This document shows, piece after piece, positions 46,009 to 54,179 of a stretch of DNA of 64,000 nucleotides. The notes under the pieces were generated by a model. It was given only the letters and a program-made list of their open reading frames with translations, made no database searches and was not told the origin of the DNA. The position numbers and the translations under genes were made by a program. Origin of the DNA: Atlantibacter subterraneus (GTDB lineage Bacteria; Pseudomonadota; Gammaproteobacteria; Enterobacterales; Enterobacteriaceae); assembly GCF_007570865.1 (NCBI RefSeq), contig NZ_VLPS01000008.1:310001-374000 (forward strand), written 5' to 3'. How positions within the stretch are numbered: the stretch's first letter is position 1; each line of letters starts with the position of its first letter.

Positions 46009-47028
46009 TTATGCTCTCTTCCTTTTTTTCAATGAACGTACTTCTCCACGACCAAAGGTTCTGGCATTACCCGGAAGAACCAGACGTGCGCAGGCATCGA
46101 TTTTGGTGATGTAACTTAGCGCCTTAAGTAACCCCTTGTCCTTACTACTGTCACCGCGTTTCAGTTTGCCGAGGCAGCAGTCCTCATAACGCTCTTTGTA
46201 AGCGTTGCAGTTGTAGAACATGCCTTTACCTTTAGTAATAGTTTCATTCCAGTATCTCCCGAAAGCATGAGCAATCACGCCATCCTGTTGTGCCTTATTA
46301 CCATTTAAGATAAATAGCATGTGGTAATGAAATTTACGTTGTGGGCCATATTCCAGTTTCCATACCGTCCCGAGGACATGGCGAAACATTGGATTCTTTT
46401 GCATATTGCGAAACAGCTGCTGACGGTGCTTACGGGCATCATCAGCAGTGATATCAGCTTTGTGCTCATTTGCCCATGATAAATCAACCCGCAAGACCAG
46501 CAGCCGCGAATGACGCTCCTGCAGATGTCTGATGTAATTCATCACTCCCTTCAGATTTTTAACCGAAGCCCTCTGGTACTTTCTGCATGCTTTTTTAAAT
46601 CCTGCCTGGCTCACAGTAAACCGGTAATCCTGTATCAGCTTATTCAGCATTTCTGCTGTGGTAACAGTGTCTGCCCCTGCTATTTTCCCGTTATGGACAC
46701 GCGAATATAAATCGGCGCTAGTAAATAAACGCTGGAAGGTAGCTATACGTGGATTAGCTATTCGTGCTTTCATTGCATCTTGTGGCAACATATTGAGATA
46801 ACGGATGGCATCAAGAATGGTGGCTGACTCAGCACTCTCTTTGTATCCTGAACGGTTATACAGAATAGTGAAAGGTAACTTACGTCCTCTGCTGATAGTT
46901 TTAAGACAACTGTCCAGTTGTTCTAATCTGAATCTGAATGCATTGTCATCAGATATGATTAGGTATGGAGTGTTATTTTCAATGTGATATTCAGCATGAG
47001 ATAAAAGGAATGATTCAGGTAAGTCCAT
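46009..47028 (-). CDS. Inovirus Gp2 / YagK-YfjJ-type protein
   Basis: 339 residues. The C-terminal half carries KLEYGPQRKFHYHMLFILNG, a His-x-His in the strand pattern of HUH replication proteins, followed by a helix (FGRYWNETITKGKGMFYNCNAY) and a late KALSYITKID. The YagK/YfjJ C-terminal domain of CP4 islands and the Gp2 family of filamentous phages look like this. A replication or mobilisation role is likely. It is transcribed leftwards, away from the AlpA gene's leader region. Confidence 0.75.
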   Translation of the reverse strand: MDLPESFLLSHAEYHIENNTPYLIISDDNAFRFRLEQLDSCLKTISRGRKLPFTILYNRSGYKESAESATILDAIRYLNMLPQDAMKARIANPRIATFQRLFTSADLYSRVHNGKIAGADTVTTAEMLNKLIQDYRFTVSQAGFKKACRKYQRASVKNLKGVMNYIRHLQERHSRLLVLRVDLSWANEHKADITADDARKHRQQLFRNMQKNPMFRHVLGTVWKLEYGPQRKFHYHMLFILNGNKAQQDGVIAHAFGRYWNETITKGKGMFYNCNAYKERYEDCCLGKLKRGDSSKDKGLLKALSYITKIDACARLVLPGNARTFGRGEVRSLKKRKRA

Positions 47029-47379
47029 GATGTGTTTCTCTGAAGCCAGTCAGGAATGACTGACTGGCAATGTATTTGTGTGGTTATTGGATGAGTGTCT
47101 TTGTCTGATATTCAGTATGAATAGTGACATCAGAGGTAGAGTATGTGTGATAACAAAGTGTAAGTGTATGACGCTATAATGAGTGTGATAAAACGTGTTT
47201 ATATGAAGTGATATTGACTTGTGATTGAGTGCATTAAAGAATAATTGATAATGCATTGAATACAATAATAAATAAACCGACTTTATAAATCACATTAAAC
47301 TCACACGGCATAAGGCGTGAGAGTATATAAACATGGTGTAAAGTTAGTAACCCTCACCATCACCATCTTAAGCAGTCTT
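47029..47379. other. AT-rich gap between the Gp2-like and AlpA genes
   Basis: About 350 bases with no credible gene; the 71-codon frame at 47050-47265 is low-complexity and lacks a ribosome site. GTGTGATAA occurs twice (near 47150 and 47188). This is probably the promoter and control region for the leftward Gp2-like gene. Confidence 0.4.
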
Positions 47380-47583
47380 TTATGTTCTCGGCTCATTAAC
47401 ACGAGCTTCCAGCCACTCTTTTACTTCACGCTCTATCCAGCGGGAACTACGGCCAAATTTTACAGGTTTTGGAAACTTTCCTTGCTGTGCCATTTTATAA
47501 AACCACTTATCAGACAGACTGGTCAGCTCGGTAATGAAAACCATATCAACGAATCGGTCTTTATAAATATCAATCTCTTTCAT
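47380..47583 (-). CDS. AlpA-family regulator
   Basis: 67 residues from ATG 47583, which has TTTTGGAGAAGTC before it; the frame is open 21 codons further upstream without support. It is a MerR-like small winged helix of the AlpA/phage CP4-57 family (FVDMVFITELTSLSDKWFYKMAQQGKFPKPVKFGRSSRWIEREVKEWL). AlpA proteins switch on integrase/excision in these islands. Confidence 0.88.
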   Translation of the reverse strand: MKEIDIYKDRFVDMVFITELTSLSDKWFYKMAQQGKFPKPVKFGRSSRWIEREVKEWLEARVNEPRT

Positions 47584-47659
47584 GACTTCTCCAAAAGAAT
47601 TTATCATGAGGACGCCGGGCGGCATCCTTTCAAATGGATAGGTCATGTATGTATGGTTT

Positions 47660-47765
47660 TACATTTCTAAGGAGAGTCCCCATAGTGGTTGAAGAGTCAT
47701 TACTGAAGGCATGCAGGGACAGGTTATGGCCTTTCACTATGGCGATAAGGAAACTCTCCTTACAT
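47660..47765 (+). ncRNA. Structured RNA, candidate C4-type antisense RNA
   Basis: TAAGGAGAGT (47667-47676) pairs with ACTCTCCTTA (47752-47761), and CCATAGTG (47679-47686) pairs with CACTATGG (47734-47741), a nested long-range stem with an internal loop. Between them lie GCAGGGACAGG and other purine-rich stretches. C4-type immunity RNAs of P1/P4-like elements, as I recall, have such stems and lie upstream of the replication genes. The position between alpA and the next rightward gene fits. The strand is inferred. Confidence 0.45.
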
Positions 47766-47948
47766 ACCTGTCTAAAAAAAGCTACTTTCTGTGTAATTTG
47801 TCAGTAATGCTGGACTTTCTATCAAAAAAAACACTACAAAAAAACTATGAAAAACCCACTTGTTGACTACGTAATACACTACATCTATTATCAGTATAAA
47901 AATAATGGATATGCTGTGAATTGAGTCCGCCATTCGATGAGGTAAAAG

Positions 47949-49139
47949 ATGAGTTTAAGCAAAGGTAAGAATGAGGATTACCGGCTAAAAATAAAAACAA
48001 AAAGAGAACTATCCGTTTTTTATTGGTTTGTAATGGAAAATAAACCTATGGTCGATCGTTACCGTTCCTCACCTCTAAAAAACATGAAAAGAATAAATTC
48101 AATTTACCGTATGAATATACGGGATGCCCCTTTACTATTATCTGAAATTGTCAGCGATTATTATTCAGGTGTCCTTGATGCCATACTTTATTATGAAAGA
48201 AAAATAGAGTTGTTTCTTGACTCACTTCTTCCGGAGTCAGAGTTTGAATGGTTCAGGAAAAATGAACATGCCTGCTATTTTGTGTGGTTAAGCATTAAAA
48301 AATATTGTCCTCTACTATCTTCTGAAATGATCAATATCCAAAAGGAGGTTGCGCCACAAAAATTTAGTCATGTCCATTCCCTGACTGATCTATCCGTTTT
48401 TGATAATTTCAACCCAAATACTCAGTATGCGATTGCGTTAGAATCTTTTCTTTCAGAAATAAAATCGCTGCATACACATCCCACATCCCATAAAGAACGT
48501 TATAACTCCATTCTGTATTTTATGGATTTAGTCCCAGCATACTTCATTGATAAATTATCATTTATAAAAAACATAAGATCCCAATGGGATAGTAAATTTA
48601 AAGCAAAACGTAAGTTAAGCATTCCCATGGACAATACAGAGTTATGCCAGTGGGCCTGGGAATATATGAAAAACAAACCGTCCAGGAGAATGCGTATTTA
48701 CGACCAAAGCACAGACACCCCGGAGAAGAGTGTTGCATTATCTGGTGAATATAATATCCACTCAGTATGCACTGCTGACAACAAAGATGATATCTGCAAT
48801 CAGAATATGTCAGAAAGTACTTCACAGGAAGATTACGATAAATCAGCCGGCAATGACGCCGCTAGTGATAAGAATTCAGGGCATGAAAGTGGCACAAAAA
48901 AGGTTAGTTACAGAACCATAGACCTTTCCCCGGAAGATGGCGGTCTACTTTCCAGTTTTAACAAAATTGGCTGGCATGATGCATTTGAGATCATTCAGCC
49001 ATCGACACCAAAAGAAACATATTTAGCTATCCATGCAGTCTGGATTTTCTATGTTGGAGGAACTTACATCGAACCAGAACTGTATCAGCAGTTTAAGCGT
49101 GCCAGGGATACATACCTTACCCGTAAAAGAAAAAAATAA
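47949..49139 (+). CDS. Hypothetical CP4-island protein
   Basis: 396 residues, soluble, with no domain I recognise. The first 230 residues are helical and rich in aromatic and charged residues. Residues 245-310 are a low-complexity Ser/Asp/Asn-rich linker, followed by a compact C-terminal part (SYRTIDLSPEDGGLLSSFNKIGWHDAF...YLAIHAVWIFYVGGTYIEPELYQQFKRAR). Low GC. GAGGTAAAAG precedes the ATG. It lies directly after the antisense-RNA candidate, so it may be the first gene that RNA controls. Confidence 0.65.
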   Translation: MSLSKGKNEDYRLKIKTKRELSVFYWFVMENKPMVDRYRSSPLKNMKRINSIYRMNIRDAPLLLSEIVSDYYSGVLDAILYYERKIELFLDSLLPESEFEWFRKNEHACYFVWLSIKKYCPLLSSEMINIQKEVAPQKFSHVHSLTDLSVFDNFNPNTQYAIALESFLSEIKSLHTHPTSHKERYNSILYFMDLVPAYFIDKLSFIKNIRSQWDSKFKAKRKLSIPMDNTELCQWAWEYMKNKPSRRMRIYDQSTDTPEKSVALSGEYNIHSVCTADNKDDICNQNMSESTSQEDYDKSAGNDAASDKNSGHESGTKKVSYRTIDLSPEDGGLLSSFNKIGWHDAFEIIQPSTPKETYLAIHAVWIFYVGGTYIEPELYQQFKRARDTYLTRKRKK

Positions 49140-49530
49140 AAAGAATCAGTAACAAACTACAGCTAATAAATTAGCTAGTGGGGAATTGGCGATCTTATTA
49201 CTCAGGATAAATTACCCCATAAAAGTGCCTTGAAAGTACTCCACATATTTTCACACCTATATTACCCCCATGAAGCCGCGCCGGTATGTATTACTGGTGT
49301 GGCTTCTGTACATTGATCTGTTGTACCGATCGATACTTAAATCATGATAGCCAATGACTATTGATAATGGCGTATCGATCGTTTTAATGATAGATTCAAA
49401 CGATCAATTTTCTGAAACTGATCTGTATTAACGATTATCTGCTAGCTCATTTTATCAATACGATCAGCCTGCTCCCCTTAACACGGAAGCGGGCTTTTTT
49501 GTATCTAAATCATCAGGAAAGGAAACCAAA
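49140..49530 (+). other. Gap with inverted repeat and hairpin
   Basis: CGATCGATAC (near 49327) and GTATCGATCG (near 49371) are inverted arms about 35 bases apart, and single CGATC copies occur several more times up to 49465. At 49467-49501 GCCTGCT pairs with AGCGGGC and is followed by TTTTTT, a terminator. No gene is seen; this may be a binding array for an island replication or regulatory protein. Confidence 0.45.
49467..49501 (+). terminator. Terminator before the exported-protein genes
   Basis: GCCTGCT (49467-49473) and AGCGGGC (49488-49494) form a 7-bp stem with one G-U pair, then six T. It lies 30 bases before ATG 49531. Confidence 0.65.
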
Positions 49531-49965
49531 ATGCTCAGAAACTATTATGCAACTCTGGCTGGATTACTGCTGCTTAGCCACAGTGCCAGCGCCGTACAGG
49601 CTGACCAGCAATGGGGTGACTGGTACGGGAACATCAGTGCCATGGAGTTTGAACTCAATACTCAAAATGCTTCAGGCGAAGTGCTCACACTGACCTGCAC
49701 AAGCGGAAAGCTGGCTGCTGCTTACAGCGTACCTGCGGAGGATTACCGCGTCTCGTCACAAACAGGGCTTTCTGATCCTGGAGTCAGTATCAATGGTACA
49801 AACCATCCTCTGAATGAAACGACCTTTACTGCGCTAAAAGCGACAAGTGAAAAAGACGTAATAAAAATGACCTCAATGAATGCCGCTATCTCTAAAAAAT
49901 TCAGCGCCAAAGGGCTGAGTGAAGCACTGGCTGATACCACATGGCAGGACTGTATTAATCACTAA
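49531..49965 (+). CDS. Hypothetical exported protein
   Basis: 144 residues with a signal peptide (MLRNYYATLAGLLLLSHSASA, cleavage after residue 21-23). The mature part has two Cys that could form a disulfide (TLTCTSG, WQDCINH). No family recognised. AGGAAAGGAAACC precedes the ATG. It is followed within 20 bases by a second exported protein on the same strand, so the two probably act together at the cell surface or in the periplasm. Confidence 0.65.
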   Translation: MLRNYYATLAGLLLLSHSASAVQADQQWGDWYGNISAMEFELNTQNASGEVLTLTCTSGKLAAAYSVPAEDYRVSSQTGLSDPGVSINGTNHPLNETTFTALKATSEKDVIKMTSMNAAISKKFSAKGLSEALADTTWQDCINH

Positions 49966-49984
49966 TAAACTGAAAGGAAACCTT

Positions 49985-50788
49985 ATGCGTAAACTCGTTG
50001 TTTTATCTCTCAGCTCTGCAGCACTGTTTATTCCATTGGTCTCGTCTGCAATGACAATTCACGGCGACATACATCCCGGACGCTATACCTTCTTTCTGAC
50101 TCAGGAAGGCAGTAATCAACTGAAACAGGCAAATGACCGGATAGCGAAGAACCCGCAGGCTTATACGCTTGATGTGAATCACACCGGCATTCAACCCTTT
50201 GACGCTGTTCGCTGGGACGGGAAGCCTGTAAAAGCTGTCACCTGCGTCCTGGTAGACGGCGTGATGATGGGACAAAAAGCCACGTGGTCACAATGTAAAG
50301 ACGAGAGTGGTGCTGAGTATTTCGGCAATAAAGGCTGGCTGGTACGTGATTATGTGGCAAAAGCCTGTGAAGTCGGAAAATCAGATTGTCCTGTTTATCT
50401 TGTGCTTCAGACAGATCCGCCAACCATGCGCAGCGATATGGCGAATTTCGTACCTGCTCCTAAAAACTTTAATGCTTCGACAAGCCTGACGGATGAAATT
50501 AAATCTGAAGGTTGCCAGATGGCGGATAACTCATTTGAACATGCCAAAAGTAGTCTGCGTTGTCGTGCCATTAATACCGTGCGTTTCATCCGCAAACAAA
50601 ATACCGAAGCGGCATATGAAGCTGACTTAACCACCACAACGGGTGAAGCTCTCACTATGACAGTAGGGTACACCTACGGTAATGCCTCCAGTAAAGAGCC
50701 GGGCTGGCGCACAATTTCGGTCGACCAGGGAGACATCATTACTGATATCCGTAAGCAAGGCCAGTGGATTCCCAATGGTTATAAATAA
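49985..50788 (+). CDS. Hypothetical exported protein
   Basis: 267 residues from ATG 49985 (GAAAGGAAACC upstream); an overlapping longer frame starts inside the previous gene. Signal peptide MRKLVVLSLSSAALFIPLVSSA. Six or so Cys (AVTCVL, WSQCKD, KACEVGKSDCPVYL, EGCQM, LRCRA) suggest disulfides in the periplasm. No family recognised. It forms a pair with the preceding gene. Confidence 0.65.
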   Translation: MRKLVVLSLSSAALFIPLVSSAMTIHGDIHPGRYTFFLTQEGSNQLKQANDRIAKNPQAYTLDVNHTGIQPFDAVRWDGKPVKAVTCVLVDGVMMGQKATWSQCKDESGAEYFGNKGWLVRDYVAKACEVGKSDCPVYLVLQTDPPTMRSDMANFVPAPKNFNASTSLTDEIKSEGCQMADNSFEHAKSSLRCRAINTVRFIRKQNTEAAYEADLTTTTGEALTMTVGYTYGNASSKEPGWRTISVDQGDIITDIRKQGQWIPNGYK

Positions 50789-50838
50789 CATTATCAGTGA
50801 GATAAATTTTTAACCGGCATTCAGCTAACGGAGGTTCA

Positions 50839-51018
50839 GTGGGAAAAACATTACATCAGGAAACGCTACCAACCGTGGACTGTACCTGGCAACTTGTTTT
50901 GAGTGTTGCCGGTGTGACATTGATGCGCAGCAATTCTGTTGCGGTTAAAGCACTGGGTGCCAGCCTCACCACAATGAGTCTGATACGCATCATCAAAAAA
51001 CTCGCCACACTTGCCTGA
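50839..51018 (+). CDS. Small ORF of 59 residues
   Basis: A GTG start with GGAGG a few bases upstream (50831-50835), reading MGKTLHQETLPTVDC to a TGA at 51016. The middle is moderately hydrophobic (WQLVLSVAGVTLM) and the end basic (LIRIIKKLATLA), perhaps amphipathic. It fills the space between the exported-protein pair and the next gene with good operon spacing. No family recognised. Confidence 0.5.
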   Translation: MGKTLHQETLPTVDCTWQLVLSVAGVTLMRSNSVAVKALGASLTTMSLIRIIKKLATLA

Positions 51019-51053
51019 TCTCCCTTGCTGCAAGCTCAGAGGAAAAAAGCAAT

Positions 51054-51482
51054 ATGTCTGAAAATACCCAAGGAAAACTCAAGGGACTGAAAGAGAAATT
51101 AAATCTGCGGGGAAATATCTCCCCCACTGATAACAAGGATGAGCAGGTAGAAGAAAATGTCAGTGAGCAAATTACAGAAGGGCCAGAATCCCGTACTACC
51201 CGATATAAGCGATTGCTCGACAATATCGTTATCAGCGGTTTGCTGACCATTGCCGAGGATAAACTCAGTGACGATGTGTTTATCGAGTCGATGTTCAGTA
51301 AGGCTTATGAGCTTCTGCCTGTGCCGGTCAGACTGGTTGTTAGAAGGGAATGGTGTCTGGATTATCTCCAGTCACGGAAAGCCCCGTTACTGGCGCAGCT
51401 CCAGCTCTACCGGGCCGAAAGGCACGGCTCAGCAGAAATGGTGCCGCCTGCCCTGGAGCCCACGTTACCACCAGCGACCTAA
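51054..51482 (+). CDS. Hypothetical CP4-island protein
   Basis: 142 residues, charged at the N-terminus (GKLKGLKEKLNLRGN) and compact from about residue 45 (RTTRYKRLLDNIVISGLLTIAEDKLSDDVFIESMFSKAYELLPVPVRLVVRREWCLDYL). It sits where CP4-57-type islands carry small genes between yfjP and yfjQ. Function unknown. GAGGAAAAAAGC precedes the ATG. A terminator follows. Confidence 0.65.
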   Translation: MSENTQGKLKGLKEKLNLRGNISPTDNKDEQVEENVSEQITEGPESRTTRYKRLLDNIVISGLLTIAEDKLSDDVFIESMFSKAYELLPVPVRLVVRREWCLDYLQSRKAPLLAQLQLYRAERHGSAEMVPPALEPTLPPAT

Positions 51483-51505
51483 TCAGACTAATCAATAACA
51501 GACAG

Positions 51506-51531
51506 GGCCATCCTTCAGGGTGGCCTTTTTT
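51506..51531 (+). terminator. Terminator before yfjQ
   Basis: GGCCATCC (51506-51513) pairs with GGGTGGCC (51518-51525) around TTCA, then TTTTTT. Confidence 0.85.
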
Positions 51532-51556
51532 ATGTCCATTTTCTACAGGAGTTTTT

Positions 51557-52378
51557 ATGACCCGTTTAGCCAGCCGCTTCGGCTCAGTCAATCTTGTTCG
51601 CCGCGACCGCCCGCTAACCCGTGACGAACTGGCGCACTATGTGCCGAGTGTCTTCAGCGAAGACAAACATGAATCCCGAAGTGACAGGTACACCTATATC
51701 CCAACTATTTCCCTGCTCGATAACCTACAACGTGAAGGCTTCCAGCCATTCTTTGCCTGCCAGACCCGAGTTCGAGACCAGAGCAAACGAGAGCATACGA
51801 AGCACATGCTGCGCCTGCGTCGTGAAGGTCAGATTACTGGCAAACAGGTTCCAGAAATTATTCTACTAAACAGCCACGACGGCTCTAGCTCATATCAGAT
51901 GTTACCGGGGTTATTCAGATCGGTTTGCCAGAATGGGCTGATTTGCGGTGAGAGTTTTGGTGAAGTTCGTGTGCCACATAAAGGCAACGTAGTAGAGAAA
52001 GTAATCGAAGGAGCATACGAAGTACTGGGGATATTTGACCGCGTAGAAGAGAAGCGCGATGCCATGCAGTCGCTTTTGTTGCCGCCTCCCGCTCAGCAGG
52101 CAATGGCTAAAGCGGCATTAACCTATCGCTTTGGTGAAGAGCATCAGCCGGTGACAGAATCGCAGATACTTTCCCCACGCCGCTGGCAGGACGAAAGCAA
52201 TGATCTCTGGACCACTTACCAGCGTATTCAGGAAAACCTGATTAAAGGCGGTCTGTCGGGGCGAACGACCAAAGGTCAACGCTCCCATACACGTGCCGTT
52301 AAAGGCATCGACGGGGATGTGAAGCTGAACCGCGCACTTTGGGTGATGGCCGAGAATATGCTGCAGCTTGCTTCATGA
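51557..52378 (+). CDS. yfjQ: DUF932 protein YfjQ
   Basis: 273 residues from ATG 51557 (CAGGAG upstream), equal in length and close in sequence to E. coli CP4-57 YfjQ (MTRLASRFG start; QRLLLPPPAQQA-like QSLLLPPPAQQAM near 175). An upstream in-frame extension to 51350 overlaps the preceding gene and is not real. DUF932 proteins are common in P4-type islands and plasmids; the function is not established. Confidence 0.92.
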   Translation: MTRLASRFGSVNLVRRDRPLTRDELAHYVPSVFSEDKHESRSDRYTYIPTISLLDNLQREGFQPFFACQTRVRDQSKREHTKHMLRLRREGQITGKQVPEIILLNSHDGSSSYQMLPGLFRSVCQNGLICGESFGEVRVPHKGNVVEKVIEGAYEVLGIFDRVEEKRDAMQSLLLPPPAQQAMAKAALTYRFGEEHQPVTESQILSPRRWQDESNDLWTTYQRIQENLIKGGLSGRTTKGQRSHTRAVKGIDGDVKLNRALWVMAENMLQLAS

Positions 52379-52448
52379 ACCTTTTTACCATCCATCTCTT
52401 CATGCCCTGCCACTAAGCAAGCGGGGCATTTTGTTTTAAGGAGCAATT

Positions 52449-52919
52449 ATGTCGGCACTCAATTTATCCCCAATATTCCTGCCAAATGAGCAGCGCGTTA
52501 TTCGTCGGGCGTTACGACTGCTGGAAAAATATCAGCGTCAACCGAGTGAGTCTTTTACCTCCACCAGCTTCACCAAGACCTGGCTTCAGCTACAGATGGC
52601 TCATCAGGAGCGGGAAGTATTTATCGTGATGTATCTCGATAACCAGCACTGCCTTTTGGGGCGAGAAACGCTGTTTACCGGCACGCTCAGCCATACCGAA
52701 GTACATCCACGCGAAGTTGTGAAGTCGGCCCTGAAGCACAACGCCGCTGCAGTAATTCTGGCGCATAACCATCCGTCCGGTACGACAGAAATCAGTCAGC
52801 AGGATAAACACATCACCCAGCGAATAATGAAAGCGTTAGCACTGGTAGAAGTGCGAGTGCTGGATCATTTGGTTGTTGGGAACGAAGTGGTGTCTTTTGC
52901 TGAATGTGGTTGGTTGTGA
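52449..52919 (+). CDS. RadC-like JAB-domain protein
   Basis: 156 residues. The JAB/MPN metal-binding signature is visible as [21 protein letters not shown] (His-x-His...Asp, about 108-125), and an upstream [18 protein letters not shown] is typical of RadC proteins. It corresponds to YfjY of the CP4-57 island. The earlier link to DNA repair is doubtful; a metal-dependent hydrolase role is possible. AAGGAGC precedes the ATG. Confidence 0.88.
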   Translation: MSALNLSPIFLPNEQRVIRRALRLLEKYQRQPSESFTSTSFTKTWLQLQMAHQEREVFIVMYLDNQHCLLGRETLFTGTLSHTEVHPREVVKSALKHNAAAVILAHNHPSGTTEISQQDKHITQRIMKALALVEVRVLDHLVVGNEVVSFAECGWL

Positions 52920-52927
52920 GGTGCAGA

Positions 52928-53149
52928 ATGAAAATCATCAGTAAGCGCCAGGCGATGCATATTTATCGTCAGCATCCCGAATCCCGGTTATCTGCCTTCT
53001 GTACAGGTCATTACCAGTGGCATGGCAGTGTCTGCCATTACTACGGACGTGAAGTTCAGGACATCGGCGGTGTACTCGCTGTTTTTATTGAGCGTCGTCA
53101 GGACCGGGCAGGCCCATATGCCATCCTTCGCAGCGTGACGATGAATTAA
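52928..53149 (+). CDS. DUF987 small protein (YpjJ-like)
   Basis: 73 residues, the length of E. coli YpjJ, with the shared stretches FCTGHYQWHGS and GREVQDIGGVLAVFIERR. It always accompanies the CbeA/CbtA pair in CP4 islands. Function unknown. It starts nine bases after the RadC-like stop with GAGGTG upstream. Confidence 0.88.
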   Translation: MKIISKRQAMHIYRQHPESRLSAFCTGHYQWHGSVCHYYGREVQDIGGVLAVFIERRQDRAGPYAILRSVTMN

Positions 53150-53180
53150 TCACTTCTCTCAGTCATTAAGGAATATGTTA

Positions 53181-53546
53181 ATGCAATCGACCACCTTATC
53201 CGGCTCATCAACGGAGAACGCATCCTGCCTTCAGTGGGGATTAAAACGTAATATCAAGCCGTGCTTCGGCGCTCGCCTGGTACAGGAAGGCAACCGCCTC
53301 TACTTTCTGACTGATCGGGCTGGGTTTGATGGCTCATTCAGTGACGATGAAGCTTTGCGTCTGGACCAGGCATTTCCACTGATGATGAAACAGCTTGAGC
53401 GGATGCTCACGACTGGCGAGCTTGATCCTCGCAGCCAGCACTGCGTCACAAGGCATCACAACGGACTTACTTGTGAAGCTGACACTCTCGGCTCTCATGG
53501 CTACGTTTACATTGCCATATATCCCCAGTCAGCTCTAACCAGATAA
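53181..53546 (+). CDS. CbeA/YeeU-family antitoxin
   Basis: About 121 residues. The core QWGLKRNIKPCFGARLVQEGNRLYFLTDRAGFDGSF and the end DTLGSHGYVYIAIYP identify the YeeU/YfjZ/YafW family. CbeA is a type IV antitoxin: it stabilises MreB and FtsZ filaments that the partner toxin would disturb, rather than binding the toxin. ATG 53181 has AAGGA eight bases upstream; an ATG at 53175 is too close to that site. Confidence 0.9.
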   Translation: MQSTTLSGSSTENASCLQWGLKRNIKPCFGARLVQEGNRLYFLTDRAGFDGSFSDDEALRLDQAFPLMMKQLERMLTTGELDPRSQHCVTRHHNGLTCEADTLGSHGYVYIAIYPQSALTR

Positions 53547-53579
53547 CACCTTCCTCTTCTTTTATCAGGGACTCAACTC

Positions 53580-53900
53580 ATGCATATTTCAACTGTACCG
53601 GCAACGGTGACGGTTTCGTCACGCCTGTCTCCTGTCCAAGTTTGGCAAAAACTATTAACGTATATTTTAGAGCATCATTACGGCCTCACGATCAACGATA
53701 CACCGTTCAGTAACGATACGACGATTCAGGAACATATAGAGGCGGGAGTGAATCTTACTGATGCTGTTAATTTCCTTGTGGAACGATTCGATCTTGTGCG
53801 CATTGACCAGAAGGGTTTCTCCTGGCAGGATCAAGAACACTGGATAACATCTTTGGATGTTCATCGGGCACAGTTCAACCTTGGCTTGAAACGCTCATAA
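53580..53900 (+). CDS. CbtA/YeeV-family toxin
   Basis: 106 residues. The conserved block YGLTINDTPFSNDTTIQEHIEAGVNLTDAVNFLVERFDLVRID identifies the family. CbtA inhibits polymerisation of MreB and FtsZ, giving lemon-shaped cells. The protein is a little shorter at the C-terminus than YeeV (124) but similar to YkfI and YpjF. It follows the antitoxin by 33 bases and is the last gene inside the island. Confidence 0.9.
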   Translation: MHISTVPATVTVSSRLSPVQVWQKLLTYILEHHYGLTINDTPFSNDTTIQEHIEAGVNLTDAVNFLVERFDLVRIDQKGFSWQDQEHWITSLDVHRAQFNLGLKRS

Positions 53901-53931
53901 ATCAGCCAGCTGATCATTAAGGAAAAACATG

Positions 53932-53953
53932 TGGGGGCATAATCGGGGGCATG
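53932..53953 (+). repeat. Right copy of the 22-bp end motif
   Basis: Same orientation as the left copy (31361-31382), with C instead of G at one central position. It is 57 bases from the attR core. Confidence 0.6.
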
Positions 53954-54009
53954 TCAGTAAAGCGCATATGAAAATAATCAATAAATTCAACATGATTAAC
54001 CACCAAATG

Positions 54010-54030
54010 CGACTCCTGTGATCTCCGCCA
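54010..54030 (+). repeat. attR core
   Basis: CGACTCCTGTGATC then TCCGCCA. It is the selC 3' end with one T missing, and marks the right boundary of the island. Confidence 0.8.
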
Positions 54031-54179
54031 CTTTTCGCTCTTTCCGCTTGATTACTTCCTCCTGTTTCCAGAAAAGATTGCCAGCAAATAAACACATCAC
54101 TGGCGATGAGTTTCATCCTGGTTCTCTGTCATACTTAGCCACTAAGACGTTTTTAGCCCGGATAACGCGGAGGCGGCAC

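Larger units (their letters stand above)
31228..54030 (+). mobile_element. P4/CP4-type genomic island inserted in selC (22.8 kb)
   Basis: The left end is the selC 3' end. At the right end, 54010-54030 repeats CGACTCCTGTGATC followed by TCCGCCA, one base shorter than in selC. A second 22-bp motif beginning TGGGGGCATAAT occurs just inside both ends (31361-31382 and 53932-53953, one mismatch, same orientation). The integrase is next to selC. Cargo: ABC-3C genes, two arsenic clusters, a TauE/SafE exporter. Backbone: Gp2-like protein, AlpA, YfjQ, RadC-like, DUF987 and CbeA/CbtA genes in the CP4-57 order. Base composition of the ABC-3C part and the 47-49 kb part is clearly more AT-rich than the chromosome around it. 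Confidence 0.9.

Noticed and set aside
47050-47265. A 71-codon frame in the Gp2-AlpA gap
   Set aside because: Low-complexity His/Ser/Leu sequence from AT-rich DNA, no ribosome site; more likely control DNA.
51350-51556. N-terminal extension of YfjQ by 69 residues
   Set aside because: It overlaps the upstream gene and a terminator, and YfjQ relatives begin at the ATG at 51557, which has a ribosome site.
31228-54030. A complete prophage
   Set aside because: No capsid, tail, portal or lysis genes are seen; only integration, regulation, replication-like and cargo genes, so it is a P4/CP4-type island.
54018-54179. N-terminal extension of RhuM by 54 residues
   Set aside because: It would start within the attR core; the ATG at 54180 has GGAGG and matches the family start.
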